From Candidatus Venteria ishoeyi (GTDB taxonomy: Bacteria > Pseudomonadota > Gammaproteobacteria > Beggiatoales > Beggiatoaceae): 64,000 bases of DNA. Positions within the stretch are counted from its first letter, which is position 1. Each line of letters begins with the position of its first letter. The translations under genes and the position numbers were made by a program. The notes under the pieces were generated by a model. The model did no database searches. It was not told where the DNA came from and was given only the letters and a program-made list of their open reading frames with translations. Location: the NCBI RefSeq assembly GCF_030378065.1, contig NZ_JAUCGJ010000007.1, positions 1 through 64,000 on the forward strand, given 5' to 3'. Shown here piece after piece: positions 43,146-53,078 of the stretch.

Positions 43146-44633
43146 TTAAACCTTGGTTACGGAGATATGCTCATAGGCATTGAGATAATTCTGTACGGAT
43201 TGTTTCCAGGAATAGTCACACTTCATGCCATGCACCAATAATCTACGGAAAATATCCGGGTGTGAATTCCATAAACCAATAGCGCGGTGTAAGGCCGATT
43301 CCAGCCCTTCTGGCGTGGCATCGTAAAACACATAACCATTGCGCTGACAATTCGGATTGGGTGATTTATGCTCATCATTCCAATCAAATACCGTATCAGC
43401 AAGTCCGCCGATGGCGCGTACAATCGGCACCGTGCCATAGCGCAAGGCGATAAGTTGGGTTAAACCGCAAGGCTCATACAAACTGGGTACCACAACCATG
43501 TCACTGCCAGCATAGATTAAATGCGCCAGTTCTTCATTAAAGCCAATTTCCAGATGGCAGTCAGGATTATCATTGAGTTCAAATTTTAGTTTCCAGAATT
43601 CATCATTGATACGCGCTTCCGGGCTAGAACCTAATAATACAAACTGCGCACCATTATCCAAGGCATAAAATAAGCTGTGGCGGATGAGAGCGATGCCTTT
43701 TTGTGTATCCAGTCGCCCAATATAAGCGATAATTGGTTTATAGGCTTCCTCTAGCAATAAACGATTGCACAAGGCAATTTTATTGGCATATTTACCATCA
43801 AGATTGTTAACTGTGTAGTTATGCGGTAGCAGTGTATCGGTTTCAGGATTCCAGGCTTCATAATCCAGGCCGTTGAGTATGCCGCCAAACTTGTGTTGAT
43901 GGACATGCAGAATATGCCCTAAGCCATAACCCTGTTCGGTATGGCGTGCTTCCCAGGCGTGGGTGGGGGAAACGGTATTGGCATAGTTAGCATAGACAAT
44001 GCCGCCTTTCATCAGATTAATACGTCGTGGTGAGAAATCATCACCCAGACGATCACGGTTGCCGTAATACTCAGGACGCTGCAAACCAGAGGCCCACAAT
44101 ACCTCCTCATCACATACACCCTGGTGTTTAAAGTTATGAATGGTATAACACACCCGCTGCTGCTGCATACCATGATATTGATACAGCTCATATAACAATA
44201 CCGGCAACAAGCCTGTCTGCCAGTCATGGGCATGGATAATATCCGGGCGTTTGTTGGTTTTCAGCATAAATTCCAGCGCAGCCTTGCTGAAAAAAGCAAA
44301 GCGCATCACTTCATCATGAAAACCATAAAAATTATTGCGGTTAAAGTAGTTATCCTGAGAATGGGGTTCAATAAAAAAACACCGTCTACCATCACTGAAA
44401 CCAAACCAGACCGTGCAATGTATTGCGCCACCATACCAGGGCACCCATAAATCACGGTAAGCAATCTGCAAGTCATAAATATGGTCATAACGCATACAAT
44501 CATATTTAGGCAAAATGATTTCAACAGTGTGTCCGCGTTGATCCAGTTCACCGCTCAGGCTGTGAACCACATCAGCCAACCCTCCAACTTTGGCAACCGG
44601 GGCGCATTCGGAAGCCACCATGATGATATACAT
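43146..44633 (-). CDS. glgA: Glycogen synthase
   Basis: GlgA transfers glucose from ADP-glucose to the end of alpha-1,4-glucan. Family GT5, 495 residues. The ADP-glucose motif KVGGLADVVHSLSGEL is near the N-terminus (ECAPVAKVGGLADV). The C-terminal half has YIGRLDTQKGIALIRHSLFY and the acceptor/nucleotide block SLYEPCGLTQLIALRYGTVP, then IVRAIGGLADTV. It is cytoplasmic and lies between the HTH-ferredoxin-reductase gene (18 bases upstream) and the GH57 gene. No glgC or glgP is in the window. Confidence 0.95.
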   Translation of the reverse strand: MYIIMVASECAPVAKVGGLADVVHSLSGELDQRGHTVEIILPKYDCMRYDHIYDLQIAYRDLWVPWYGGAIHCTVWFGFSDGRRCFFIEPHSQDNYFNRNNFYGFHDEVMRFAFFSKAALEFMLKTNKRPDIIHAHDWQTGLLPVLLYELYQYHGMQQQRVCYTIHNFKHQGVCDEEVLWASGLQRPEYYGNRDRLGDDFSPRRINLMKGGIVYANYANTVSPTHAWEARHTEQGYGLGHILHVHQHKFGGILNGLDYEAWNPETDTLLPHNYTVNNLDGKYANKIALCNRLLLEEAYKPIIAYIGRLDTQKGIALIRHSLFYALDNGAQFVLLGSSPEARINDEFWKLKFELNDNPDCHLEIGFNEELAHLIYAGSDMVVVPSLYEPCGLTQLIALRYGTVPIVRAIGGLADTVFDWNDEHKSPNPNCQRNGYVFYDATPEGLESALHRAIGLWNSHPDIFRRLLVHGMKCDYSWKQSVQNYLNAYEHISVTKV

Positions 44634-44651
44634 AAAGCTGCTCGTCCTTTT

Positions 44652-46163
44652 TCAATCACAAGTATTTGCGTGTTCTGTAAAAAAACAATGCTCAGGATTG
44701 GCCTGACGCGATAATAAAAAATCTTGTACTAAAGTTTGTAAAGGTTCAGGCATGGCAACATAAATATAATAACGCCGTAAATCTGTTAATTTTGAAAAAG
44801 TGCTTTGCAGATAATGGTCTAATGCGTCATTTTCATTGATTGCCAGATTACCCAGATGTAATGGTGTGTAATAAAAATTATCCAGCGCATCTTGCCAGGA
44901 ACGACACAGATTATGCATATAATGTCCCGGCATTTGCTCGCCACTAGTTTCTGTCAGCCAATAGAGATGCCAGCTTTCTGCATTATCTACTGAAACTGTA
45001 TGCTCAATCAAACTTTTAATGGGAGCAAAACCTGTCTCCCAGGCAATCAATAATAACGGTGCCGTCACATCAAAGGGTAAGGTGAAATTACCGCTGGGAC
45101 CTTTTAAGTGCAGATTTTTTTTGGCCTGTGCCTGAGTGAATAAATAAGTGGCTAAATGATCATGTTCAAGTCGTGGAATATGAAATTCCAGATTTTTACC
45201 ATCACAAGGGCAACTGGCAACCGGATAACGATGTTGCCCGACACCTTCCAGACTCAGCACCACATCCTGTCCCGCCATAAAGCGCAATGTCTGAGTATCA
45301 GGGGTTTGAATTTTTAAGATGAGTAAACGATCATTGAGTCGATTGATTTGCTTGATTTCAACCTCAATTTCCTGCTCAGCAATATCTGCCGGACAATGCG
45401 CTTCTCCCGCTTCCAGGGTCACATCTGTGACTGCGGTATAAGAGCACATCAGCATATAGCCCAGATTGAGTTCAGTTTGACTCAATTCATATTCATGATC
45501 GCGAACCTTTAAAACCTCCCCGCCAACCACGCGCGCTTTGCAAGCACCGCAATTTCCCTGTGTACAACCATAATTGACCGCTACGCCAGCATTCAGGGCG
45601 GCTTCCAGAATGGAGCCGGTGCCTTCTGCAAAAAACTCATGACCGCTGGGAATCAGCTTAATCTGTGCAGCCAGCAGGCGTAAAAAGGTATCTTTAACCA
45701 GTAGTTCTGTTTTCTGACGAGGGACTTTAGGGCATTTTGTTTTATTCTGTGCAATCCAGGCATTCAGATCACTTAGTTTTTCCAGAAATTCCGGGGGGCA
45801 GGATTGCTCCACTTCCACCAGTTTTGCTTCCAGTCCCTCAATTAATTCCGCATAATGTCCCAGTAAAGCACGGCTTTCAACCAATTCCCGGCTGAGACTA
45901 CTCAAACGGCTGGCCAGGACTTCCGAAGGCGGTAACTCTGGCAGGTCATGATCGCCACGCTGCGCATTACGCTGAATTTTTTGCACCTTCTCCAGCATGC
46001 GCTCATCTTCCAGATGCGTTTGCGGATAAACCCTTAATAAATCAGAAGCCTTAACCATTCCTTCAAAGGTTGGCAACTCATTTTGATGAATTTTTTTTTG
46101 TAATGCGCCGCGAGTAACGCCAACCAGGCGTGCGGCACGGGATACGGTTAATAATTGTGGCAT
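44652..46163 (-). CDS. HTH-coiled coil-ferredoxin-reductase fusion
   Basis: A 503-residue fusion. Residues 1-50 form a MerR/excisionase-like HTH (LTVSRAARLVGVTRGALQKK). Residues 80-125 are helical and probably coiled coil. Residues 165-255 are a plant-type 2Fe-2S ferredoxin: Cys-200, -205 and -208 in YGCTQGNCGACKARVVGGEV, and Cys-240 in LMCSYTAV. Then comes a ferredoxin-NADP reductase-like module with HRYPVASCPC at the FAD site and LLIAWETGFAPIKSLIEH at the NAD(P) site. The latter departs from the usual GGTGIAP. It could be a redox-responsive regulator or a DNA-linked oxidoreductase. It heads the operon with glgA and the GH57 gene; AAGGGG lies before the ATG. Function is inferred only. Confidence 0.85.
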   Translation of the reverse strand: MPQLLTVSRAARLVGVTRGALQKKIHQNELPTFEGMVKASDLLRVYPQTHLEDERMLEKVQKIQRNAQRGDHDLPELPPSEVLASRLSSLSRELVESRALLGHYAELIEGLEAKLVEVEQSCPPEFLEKLSDLNAWIAQNKTKCPKVPRQKTELLVKDTFLRLLAAQIKLIPSGHEFFAEGTGSILEAALNAGVAVNYGCTQGNCGACKARVVGGEVLKVRDHEYELSQTELNLGYMLMCSYTAVTDVTLEAGEAHCPADIAEQEIEVEIKQINRLNDRLLILKIQTPDTQTLRFMAGQDVVLSLEGVGQHRYPVASCPCDGKNLEFHIPRLEHDHLATYLFTQAQAKKNLHLKGPSGNFTLPFDVTAPLLLIAWETGFAPIKSLIEHTVSVDNAESWHLYWLTETSGEQMPGHYMHNLCRSWQDALDNFYYTPLHLGNLAINENDALDHYLQSTFSKLTDLRRYYIYVAMPEPLQTLVQDFLLSRQANPEHCFFTEHANTCD

Positions 46164-46265
46164 ATCAAATCCCCTTTCCCCGCTTATGAGTTATTGCAAT
46201 TATCGATGTCAAAACAGTTTACGCCATTTTTGCATGAGAATCATTACGGCATTACAATAGCGATT

Positions 46266-46805
46266 ATGTTAGAAAAATTTCAACAATTAGATACACGTGA
46301 ACAGCGCGCTTTGTGGTTTGGCGGCTTGAGTTTATTTTTAATCCTGGCTTACTTCCTGGTGTGGGAACCCCTGCTGCAAAATCGCCAGGTATTACGCACA
46401 CAGCTTGCAGAGCAACAGCAATTATTACACTGGATGCAGCAGGCACAAATGGAAGTTCAAAAATTGCAACACAAGCAAAATGTGCGTCAAGTCACGTTGC
46501 CTGTCGGCATGTCTTTATTATCCGTGGTGGATCAAAGCCTGCGCCAGGGGGCATTGCAGGCCTTAAATAAACAAGTGCAGCCGCATGGTGATAATGGGGC
46601 TGAGCCACAGATTGCTGTGCGTTTTAAGTCCATCGCACTGGATACTTTGTTACAATGGCTGGCAAGTTTATATAATCAATATGGTATTCAAGCCAAGCAA
46701 CTGAATCTGGAACGTCTGAATTTGAAACGTCATAATAAGCCGCAAAAAAAATCAAATCAAGCCACTGATAATCAAGTGAAAGTCAGATTAGTATTAAGCC
46801 AGTAA
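46266..46805 (+). CDS. gspM: Type II secretion protein M (GspM)
   Basis: GspM is an inner-membrane pseudopilus-platform protein that partners GspL. The 179 residues show the family plan: DTREQRALWFGGLSLFLILA, one transmembrane helix near residue 15-32, then a heptad-like coil (QVLRTQLAEQQQLLHWMQQA) and a periplasmic ferredoxin-like domain. It stands without gspL or other gsp genes. The frame opens at 46155, but the family begins at MLEKFQQLDTREQ (46266). It is divergent from the HTH fusion gene and precedes the HD-GYP gene by nine bases. Confidence 0.82.
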   Translation: MLEKFQQLDTREQRALWFGGLSLFLILAYFLVWEPLLQNRQVLRTQLAEQQQLLHWMQQAQMEVQKLQHKQNVRQVTLPVGMSLLSVVDQSLRQGALQALNKQVQPHGDNGAEPQIAVRFKSIALDTLLQWLASLYNQYGIQAKQLNLERLNLKRHNKPQKKSNQATDNQVKVRLVLSQ

Positions 46806-46814
46806 AAATTTATT

Positions 46815-47870
46815 ATGAACTACAACAATCATATTCTTATCGTAGATGATGTACCTGATAATATTCAGGTGGCGATGAATATTTTAAAAGAAGACAACTA
46901 CGCTTTCTCTTTTGCAATGGATGGCAGACAGGCATTAGATCTGGTAGAAAGTAATGGCAGTGGATTTGATCTGATCTTGCTGGATATTATGATGCCGGAA
47001 ATTGATGGCTTTGAGGTTTGTCGGCAGTTAAAGACCAAAACCCTGCACCAGGATGTACCGGTCATTTTTCTCAGTGCCAAAGTGGATGTCGAGTCGATTA
47101 CCCAGGGCTTTGAGGTTGGTGGCGTGGATTATATTACCAAACCTTTCCATGCCAACGAGCTGCTGGCGCGGGTGAAAAATCATATCCAGCTTTATCATTC
47201 AAAAAAATTATTACAACAACATAATATTAATTTACATACCAAAATGAAGTTTGAGCATAATCGTCTGCTCAGTGAACTGGAAGCCAATCAAAAAGATATT
47301 ATTTATATTTTGACAGAATTGATGGAATCCACCTCCGATGAAACCGGTAAACACATTAAGCGTGTGGCTGAATATTGCCGTTTAATGGCGCATTACCACG
47401 ATTGCCTGAATGATGAAGATGCCGAGGTGTTATATCATGCCGCACCCATGCATGATATTGGCAAAATGATGGTCTCACAAGATATTCTACATAAACCCGA
47501 TAAGCTGACAGTTGAAGAATTCAACCTCATCCAACAACATACCTTACACGGACACACCTTGTTGGGTCATTCCGAACGCAAAATCATCAAAGCTGCTGCG
47601 GTGATTGCTTATGAGCATCATGAAAAATGGAATGGAGAAGGTTATCCACAGGGCTTGAAAGGTGAAGAAATCCATATTTATGGACGTATTACCAGTATTG
47701 CCGATGTCTTTGACGCACTGACGCATAAACGTATTTATAAGGACTCATGGGCCGTCGAAGATGCAGTTGCTTATATTGAGCAGCAACAGGGTAGCCATTT
47801 TGATCCCAGTTTAGTGGCCTTGTTTCTCGACCATGTTGATGAATTTATTGCAATATCCCAACAAAATTGA
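46815..47870 (+). CDS. Response regulator with HD-GYP domain
   Basis: A 351-residue cyclic-di-GMP phosphodiesterase-type response regulator. The N-terminal REC domain has [31 protein letters not shown] with the phospho-acceptor Asp, and the Lys in [17 protein letters not shown]. The HD-GYP domain has [20 protein letters not shown] and [19 protein letters not shown] (HHExWNGxGYP with Asn at the usual Asp). It should hydrolyse c-di-GMP when active. The next gene encodes a hybrid kinase starting at the TGATG overlap, so this is its likely partner. Confidence 0.93.
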   Translation: MNYNNHILIVDDVPDNIQVAMNILKEDNYAFSFAMDGRQALDLVESNGSGFDLILLDIMMPEIDGFEVCRQLKTKTLHQDVPVIFLSAKVDVESITQGFEVGGVDYITKPFHANELLARVKNHIQLYHSKKLLQQHNINLHTKMKFEHNRLLSELEANQKDIIYILTELMESTSDETGKHIKRVAEYCRLMAHYHDCLNDEDAEVLYHAAPMHDIGKMMVSQDILHKPDKLTVEEFNLIQQHTLHGHTLLGHSERKIIKAAAVIAYEHHEKWNGEGYPQGLKGEEIHIYGRITSIADVFDALTHKRIYKDSWAVEDAVAYIEQQQGSHFDPSLVALFLDHVDEFIAISQQN

Positions 47871-50800
47871 TGCTTATGCGTTTGCAAATATTACCGCTGT
47901 TCCTTGCGCTTGGTTTTTTATTGTGGATACCTTGCGCCTATTGTGAGCAAATACCTCTTGCCAATGAGCAAGAAACACTATTCCTGCAAAACCTGACAGA
48001 GAAATATCTGGAAATTCACAGGAAATGGGAGCGTTTGGAAGATAAGGTAAAGGTACAGCCAGCAGCGGATGCCAAACTGGCCTTAACGCCTGAAGAAAAA
48101 CAATGGTTGGCAGCGCATCCTGTGATTACGATGGGTGGGGAATCTGACTGGCCCCCCTTTGATTTTGTGAATGAATCCGGTCGCTATCATGGCCTGACCG
48201 CAGATTTTATCAAACGTATTGAGCACTATCTGGATATTCATTTTCAAGTCATTACCCAATATAGCTGGGCTGAAATGCTGGAAAAAGCCCGCAACAAAGA
48301 AATTGACATGGTTGGCACCATTGTCCAAACACCAGAGCGTGAAGCAAACTGGTTGTTCACAGATACCTATTTCAGCTCACCCACCGTTATCTTCACCCGT
48401 AAAAATGAATTTCTGATAGAGGATTTATTTGATTTAACCAATAAAACCATTTCCATTGAGGAAGGGTTTTATTTACAGGAACTGATTAGTACTCACTATC
48501 CTGATATTCAAATACATCTGGTTAAAAATACTGTTGAGGCCCTTCATGCACTGTCCTATGGTAAGGTTGACGCTTATATTGGCAATCAGGGGGTTGCTAA
48601 CTGGTGGATTGAACGTCATGTTTTAACCAATCTGAAAATGGTGAATAAAACCAGCCTGGATTTAACCCAGTTCAAATTTGCGGTACGTAAAGATTGGCCA
48701 CTATTTCGGGATATTTTAAATAAAGCCCTGGCCGCCATCAGTGCTGAAGAAAAACGCCAGATGATACGCAAATGGGTGGGGGTTAAAACCCAGGCAGAAT
48801 CCTCGCAACAACACCTGCAACTCAGCACAAATGAGCGCAACTGGTTAAAACAGCATCCCAGTCTGACTTTTACCGGTGATCCCAACTGGTTGCCTTATGA
48901 AGCTTTTGATAGCGATGGACGCCATATCGGCATGGTTGCAGAACATCTGCAATTAATCCAACAGTTATTGGATATTAAACTTCAGATCGTTCCAACGAAC
49001 TCCTGGGCGGAATCCTTGCAAAAGGTCAAACAAGGAGAAATTGATATTTTATCGGAAACGGTGGATTCAGATTTAGGCAGGCAACTGGGCTTCACGCAGG
49101 CTTATCTCTCCAGCCCCATTGTAATTGTTATGCGTGATGACGAGGATTATGTCGAAAATATCCGACAAATTCAGGAGCGTAAACTGGCGGTTATTAAAGA
49201 CTATGGTTATGTGCCTAAAATCTTGAGAAAACATTCTGATATTGATTTTCATCGGGTCAATACGATTCAGGAAGGCTTGACAGCGGTGTCTACTGGTCAG
49301 CAGGATGCCTTGATTTGTACCTTGGCGCAGGCCAGTTATCATATTGCCACACTGGGTATTAACAATATTCGTATCGTGGGTAAAACCAGTTTCAGTACCC
49401 GGCTTGCTTTTGGTATCCGTAAAGAGTTACAAGCGCTGGTTCCTTTATTTAACCGGGCTATCAAACACATCAGCAAAAGCCAGAAACAACAGATCCAAAA
49501 TGCCTGGATTAAGCATCAATATATTGAAAAAACAGATTATTTTTTAATTATTCAGATTTTGGGTATTGGCCTGCTGATTATTTTCATTATTGTGATCTGG
49601 AACCGTAAGCTTGCTTTTGAAATACAGTTCAGAAAGCAGATTCAACAAGAGTTGCATCTGGAAAAAGAAAATTTTAAATCCCTGTTTAATATGTCACCGG
49701 ATGCGATTATGGTGTTACGTGGCGAGTCCTGGTCTGATTGCAATCCTGCGGCTTTACAACTTTTTGGGCTAAACAATAAACATGATTTTCTAAATTTAAG
49801 CCCTTTGGTTTTTTTTCCACAAACCCAACCCAATGGCAAAAAATCATTACTGTTGATCCAAAAATTTGTTGCCATCGCTTATGAAACTGGCACCTGTTTT
49901 TTTGAGTGGGCTTACCGGAAACAGGATACGGGCGAAATCTTTATGGCGGAAGTGCATCTGGCGCTGGTGATGCTGCATGATGTACCGCATATTTATGCAA
50001 TTATTCGGGATATATCAGATCGTAAACAGATAGAAACCGATTTAAAACAAGCCAAAGAAACCGCAGAAGCAGCAAATCGGGCAAAATCGGAATTTTTGGC
50101 AAATATGAGTCATGAAATTCGCACACCAATGAATGCGATTATTGGTTTTACTGAACTCTTAAATGAACAGGTTAAAGAACCCCGTCTGCGCGCCTTTGTT
50201 AAAACCATTCAATCGGCGGGCAATACACTGCTTTCCCTGATTAACGATATTCTGGATTTATCAAAAATTGAATCCGGGAAAATGTGCATTGAAAAAACAG
50301 CCACCAATCCGCACGACTTGTTCACTGAATTATCGAATATTTTTATGATGAATATTCGTAAAAAAGAACTGGATTTAATCCTGGATGTAGCTCCTGAAAT
50401 CCCGGAAAGCCTGATGCTGGACGCTATCCGTTTACGTCAGGTATTATTTAACCTGATCGGCAACGCGGTGAAGTTTACTGACCACGGTTATATCCGGGTG
50501 ACAGCTAAGCCGCTAAATAGCAATGAAATTAAAAGTAAGCTGGATTTATTAATTGAAATTGAAGATACCGGTATCGGTATTCCACAGCAGCAACAGGAAC
50601 AGATATTTAATCAATTTGAACAATCTCATGCTCAGAAATATGGCGGCACGGGTTTGGGGCTGACCATCAGCCGCCGCCTGATGCAAATGATGGGTGGCGC
50701 GATTAGCGTCACCAGTCAACCGGGGCTGGGTACCAAATTCAGTCTGCATCTACACGCAGTTCATGTTGCCAGCATTCAGGCCAAGTCAGCGCTGGAAGAA

Positions 50801-51505
50801 GACAAATTCACGGCACAAGGCATCAAACTCAAACCTGCCACCCTGTTGATTGTTGATGATATTGCCAGCAACCGCAGTTTGGTGATTGAAAATTTTGCCA
50901 ATACGCAGCTTTCTGTGATGGAAGCTGAAAATGGTCGACAAGCTGTTGAGATGGTAAAAATTCATAACATTGATTTGATTTTAATGGATATTCGTATGCC
51001 GGTAATGGATGGTTATCAGGCCGCAAACAGCATTCGGCAATTTTCTAAAGTGCCAATTATCGCCTTGACCGCTTCAGTTATGCATGATGAATACGAACGC
51101 ATTAAAAGCGAGGACTTTGATGCCTATTTAAGAAAACCAGTCTTAAAAACAGAATTAATCAAAGAATTGATTCAATTTTTACCTTATGAACAAATAAAGA
51201 CTGAGCATGAAAAAACACAAAAACTTGTACTTTCTGAACAGGAGCGCCAGATATTACCCCAGATTCTGATATCACTGGAACAATTGCTGCCAGATTTGCA
51301 ACAAATCCAGAAAACAAATAACATCGCTGCGATTCAGATATTTTCAACGCATCTTGATACACTTGCAAAAGAGAGTAAAATCAGTATATTGCATAATTAT
51401 GCAAAGACCCTGAGTGAATCGATCCAGACTTTTGATATTACTGGTATGCAAACCCAGTTGCGTCATTATCCACAACTTTTGGAAATGTTACAGGCGCATA
51501 TCTAA
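47870..51505 (+). CDS. BvgS-like hybrid sensor histidine kinase
   Basis: A 1211-residue membrane kinase. Order: signal peptide; two periplasmic SBP_bac_3 (Venus flytrap) domains at about 65-300 and 315-545, each with a W(P/L)PF/Y-like start ([40 protein letters not shown]); a transmembrane helix ([20 protein letters not shown]); PAS; HisKA with [19 protein letters not shown] (His near 748); HATPase with [10 protein letters not shown] and [18 protein letters not shown] with [15 protein letters not shown]. The last 100 residues look like a helical Hpt domain without a clear phospho-His motif. Ligands are probably amino acids or other small molecules. ATG overlaps the HD-GYP stop; a TTG three bases earlier is possible. 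Confidence 0.93.
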   Translation: MLMRLQILPLFLALGFLLWIPCAYCEQIPLANEQETLFLQNLTEKYLEIHRKWERLEDKVKVQPAADAKLALTPEEKQWLAAHPVITMGGESDWPPFDFVNESGRYHGLTADFIKRIEHYLDIHFQVITQYSWAEMLEKARNKEIDMVGTIVQTPEREANWLFTDTYFSSPTVIFTRKNEFLIEDLFDLTNKTISIEEGFYLQELISTHYPDIQIHLVKNTVEALHALSYGKVDAYIGNQGVANWWIERHVLTNLKMVNKTSLDLTQFKFAVRKDWPLFRDILNKALAAISAEEKRQMIRKWVGVKTQAESSQQHLQLSTNERNWLKQHPSLTFTGDPNWLPYEAFDSDGRHIGMVAEHLQLIQQLLDIKLQIVPTNSWAESLQKVKQGEIDILSETVDSDLGRQLGFTQAYLSSPIVIVMRDDEDYVENIRQIQERKLAVIKDYGYVPKILRKHSDIDFHRVNTIQEGLTAVSTGQQDALICTLAQASYHIATLGINNIRIVGKTSFSTRLAFGIRKELQALVPLFNRAIKHISKSQKQQIQNAWIKHQYIEKTDYFLIIQILGIGLLIIFIIVIWNRKLAFEIQFRKQIQQELHLEKENFKSLFNMSPDAIMVLRGESWSDCNPAALQLFGLNNKHDFLNLSPLVFFPQTQPNGKKSLLLIQKFVAIAYETGTCFFEWAYRKQDTGEIFMAEVHLALVMLHDVPHIYAIIRDISDRKQIETDLKQAKETAEAANRAKSEFLANMSHEIRTPMNAIIGFTELLNEQVKEPRLRAFVKTIQSAGNTLLSLINDILDLSKIESGKMCIEKTATNPHDLFTELSNIFMMNIRKKELDLILDVAPEIPESLMLDAIRLRQVLFNLIGNAVKFTDHGYIRVTAKPLNSNEIKSKLDLLIEIEDTGIGIPQQQQEQIFNQFEQSHAQKYGGTGLGLTISRRLMQMMGGAISVTSQPGLGTKFSLHLHAVHVASIQAKSALEEDKFTAQGIKLKPATLLIVDDIASNRSLVIENFANTQLSVMEAENGRQAVEMVKIHNIDLILMDIRMPVMDGYQAANSIRQFSKVPIIALTASVMHDEYERIKSEDFDAYLRKPVLKTELIKELIQFLPYEQIKTEHEKTQKLVLSEQERQILPQILISLEQLLPDLQQIQKTNNIAAIQIFSTHLDTLAKESKISILHNYAKTLSESIQTFDITGMQTQLRHYPQLLEMLQAHI

Positions 51506-51508
51506 TAC

Positions 51509-51613
51509 TTAGGAGTGAGAATTTTATAACTTCAGCAACTTGGCTGGTCTTTTTCTCCATTTTCTGCGTTATGCCTGTTTGGACTTAGGCAGTTACATAG
51601 CTTGCTATGCGCC
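51509..51613 (+). repeat. Family A repeat, left half A5
   Basis: Starts four bases after the kinase stop with TTA-GGAGTGAGAATTTTATAAC and runs to GCTATGCGCC, where it stops matching. It has the A1-type interior (TGCCTGTTTGGACTTAGGCA). The missing right half appears at 52878-52931, in the same orientation. Confidence 0.8.
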
Positions 51614-51657
51614 ATCACCCGATGCTGGAGCGTAACATAAGTGATTGGGTGCATGGC
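51612..51657. repeat. REP-like inverted repeat beside A5
   Basis: CCATCACCCGAT (from 51612) and ATTGGGTGCATGG (to 51657) are imperfect complements. The centre GCTGGAGCGTAACATAAGTG resembles known REP sequences. It replaces the right half of repeat A5 and may have caused the break. Confidence 0.45.
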
Positions 51658-51681
51658 TTTGTGTAGGCCCGATTAGACAAT

Positions 51682-52311
51682 TTAAGATGACAATTCCGGT
51701 AACGCGCCTGTTTTCCGTAAAAGTTTTTCCAGTTCTTCCGCCAGGAACTGATAACCACCGGCATTAGGCAGATTGCTTTGCTTATCCATTTTGTCGATAT
51801 CTGTATAAATTCTACCCAGAACCGCGCCGTGATAAGGTATCTTAAATGCTCTGCCCATACGTCTGTAAAAATGCGGCGGTGCCCGGTGCTTGCCTTCACC
51901 GGGAAAGCCGATTAATACCACACTGACCTGATGCTGCAAGGCGGTATTAATCAGTTGCCGGAAATATTCAACTGTTTGCACCCCATCATCTTTTTCATCG
52001 CTCTGGTATCCACTGTGACATAACAGCAAAATTTTGGGTTGATGCTGTTTCAGCAAAGTGCTCAGGCGCGCTCCAGCGACAGCCAGATCCTCACCATCCA
52101 GGCCAGCATTTATCACCCGCTGAGGAATCCGGCTTTGTAGCTGTGCAGGGTAAGTCTGCGCTGTTGGCACATGTGCGCCCAAGGTTAAGTTATCCCCAAA
52201 TGCCAGTATGACAGCCTCTTTATCTAAAGCCGGTAGCTCTGGCACAGAAGTGCCGCAAGCAGTTAAAAAAATAAGTGAAAATAATAAACTGATATGGAAA
52301 ACTGATTTCAT
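51682..52311 (-). CDS. SGNH-fold lipoprotein, catalytic residues lost
   Basis: A 209-residue lipoprotein (signal FSLIFLTAC) with the fold of TesA-type SGNH esterases: VILAFGDNLTLGAHVPTAQT, TYPAQLQSRIPQRVINAGLD, GEDLAVAGARLSTLLKQHQP, KILLLCHSGYQSDE, and LPNAGGYQFLAEELEKLL. Each catalytic block is altered. The GDSL Ser is Asn-41. The GGND block is SGYQ (about 100-103). The DxxHPN block reads QSNLPN, so His is Leu-181 and Asp is Gln-178. It is probably not an esterase and may bind cell-wall or membrane ligands. It overlaps the asparaginase-like gene by 4 bp. Confidence 0.8.
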   Translation of the reverse strand: MKSVFHISLLFSLIFLTACGTSVPELPALDKEAVILAFGDNLTLGAHVPTAQTYPAQLQSRIPQRVINAGLDGEDLAVAGARLSTLLKQHQPKILLLCHSGYQSDEKDDGVQTVEYFRQLINTALQHQVSVVLIGFPGEGKHRAPPHFYRRMGRAFKIPYHGAVLGRIYTDIDKMDKQSNLPNAGGYQFLAEELEKLLRKTGALPELSS

Positions 52312-52796
52312 ATTTTTACTTGAAAAATCCCTTTTTGTGTATTTTTAATTACCTGATCCCAGTCAAAAATCTGACCATTCATATTGATATAAACGCCAAC
52401 TGGCAGGCATTGTACGGCAGTAATAGCACCCCCTAAATTAAATAAGGCATCCGATCCCTTAAAAACAAAAGGAATCATGGCACCCAGCAATACAATGGTT
52501 TTATTATGGACTTTTTGTGCTAATACTGCCGCCGTTTCTGATAGGGTATCGGTGCCGTGGGTGATAATAATCTGCGTGCTGTCACAACGTAAACAATGCG
52601 TACAAATATAATCTCTGTCTTCAGCATGTATATCCAGACTGTCTTTTAACAAGATGGTTTCTACGGAAATATCTGCCAGACAACGTCCCTGTGCCAACAT
52701 GTCTGGAATCTGTGTACCATCCAAACTTAATCCACCATTAAGTTCATTATAACGTTTATCAATCGTACCGCCGGTTACAAATAATTTAATAGTCAT
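52308..52796 (-). CDS. Single-domain asparaginase-like protein
   Basis: A 162-residue protein equal to the N-terminal catalytic domain of L-asparaginases, which are usually about 330 residues. Seen: LFVTGGTIDKRYNELNG with the first Thr, TQIIITHGTDTLSETA with the Thr-Asp pair, LLGAMIPFVFKGSDALFN, and VIKNTQKGIFQ near the end, where the Lys of the Thr-Asp-Lys triad would lie. No C-terminal domain follows; the stop comes soon after. Such short versions exist as a separate group of asparaginase-domain proteins; activity is unproven. Cytoplasmic. It is followed by the SGNH-like gene on the same message. Confidence 0.82.
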   Translation of the reverse strand: MTIKLFVTGGTIDKRYNELNGGLSLDGTQIPDMLAQGRCLADISVETILLKDSLDIHAEDRDYICTHCLRCDSTQIIITHGTDTLSETAAVLAQKVHNKTIVLLGAMIPFVFKGSDALFNLGGAITAVQCLPVGVYINMNGQIFDWDQVIKNTQKGIFQVKI

Positions 52797-52877
52797 ATTA
52801 TGTCATCTTTTAATTTTTTAGTTTTCTGCAAGGCTGTTATCTCAAATTCAGGCTATTTTACCGTTAGTGAAAAATAT

Positions 52878-52931
52878 AATGAATAAAAATCCTGTGCCCA
52901 GTTTCTGACGTTATTTCATCCTCGCTCCTTA
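52878..52931 (+). repeat. Family A repeat, right half A6
   Basis: AATGAATAAAAATCCTGTGC to ATCCTCGCTCC-TTA matches the right third of the family A element. A further GCTCTTGCTCC-TTA ends at 52955. With A5 it accounts for nearly one whole element; only about 17 bases of the interior are missing. Confidence 0.75.
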
Positions 52932-53078
52932 TTTCATTCTCGCTCTTGCTCCTTAAATCCAGATATAGATGAGTGGATTCTTTTCTCAATACACCATATA
53001 TTGCTTTTTTACGGTATTTCGGTACGATTGCTACAATACCATTGTACATGGGACTGGCAAAACCTGGCCGACTTGATT

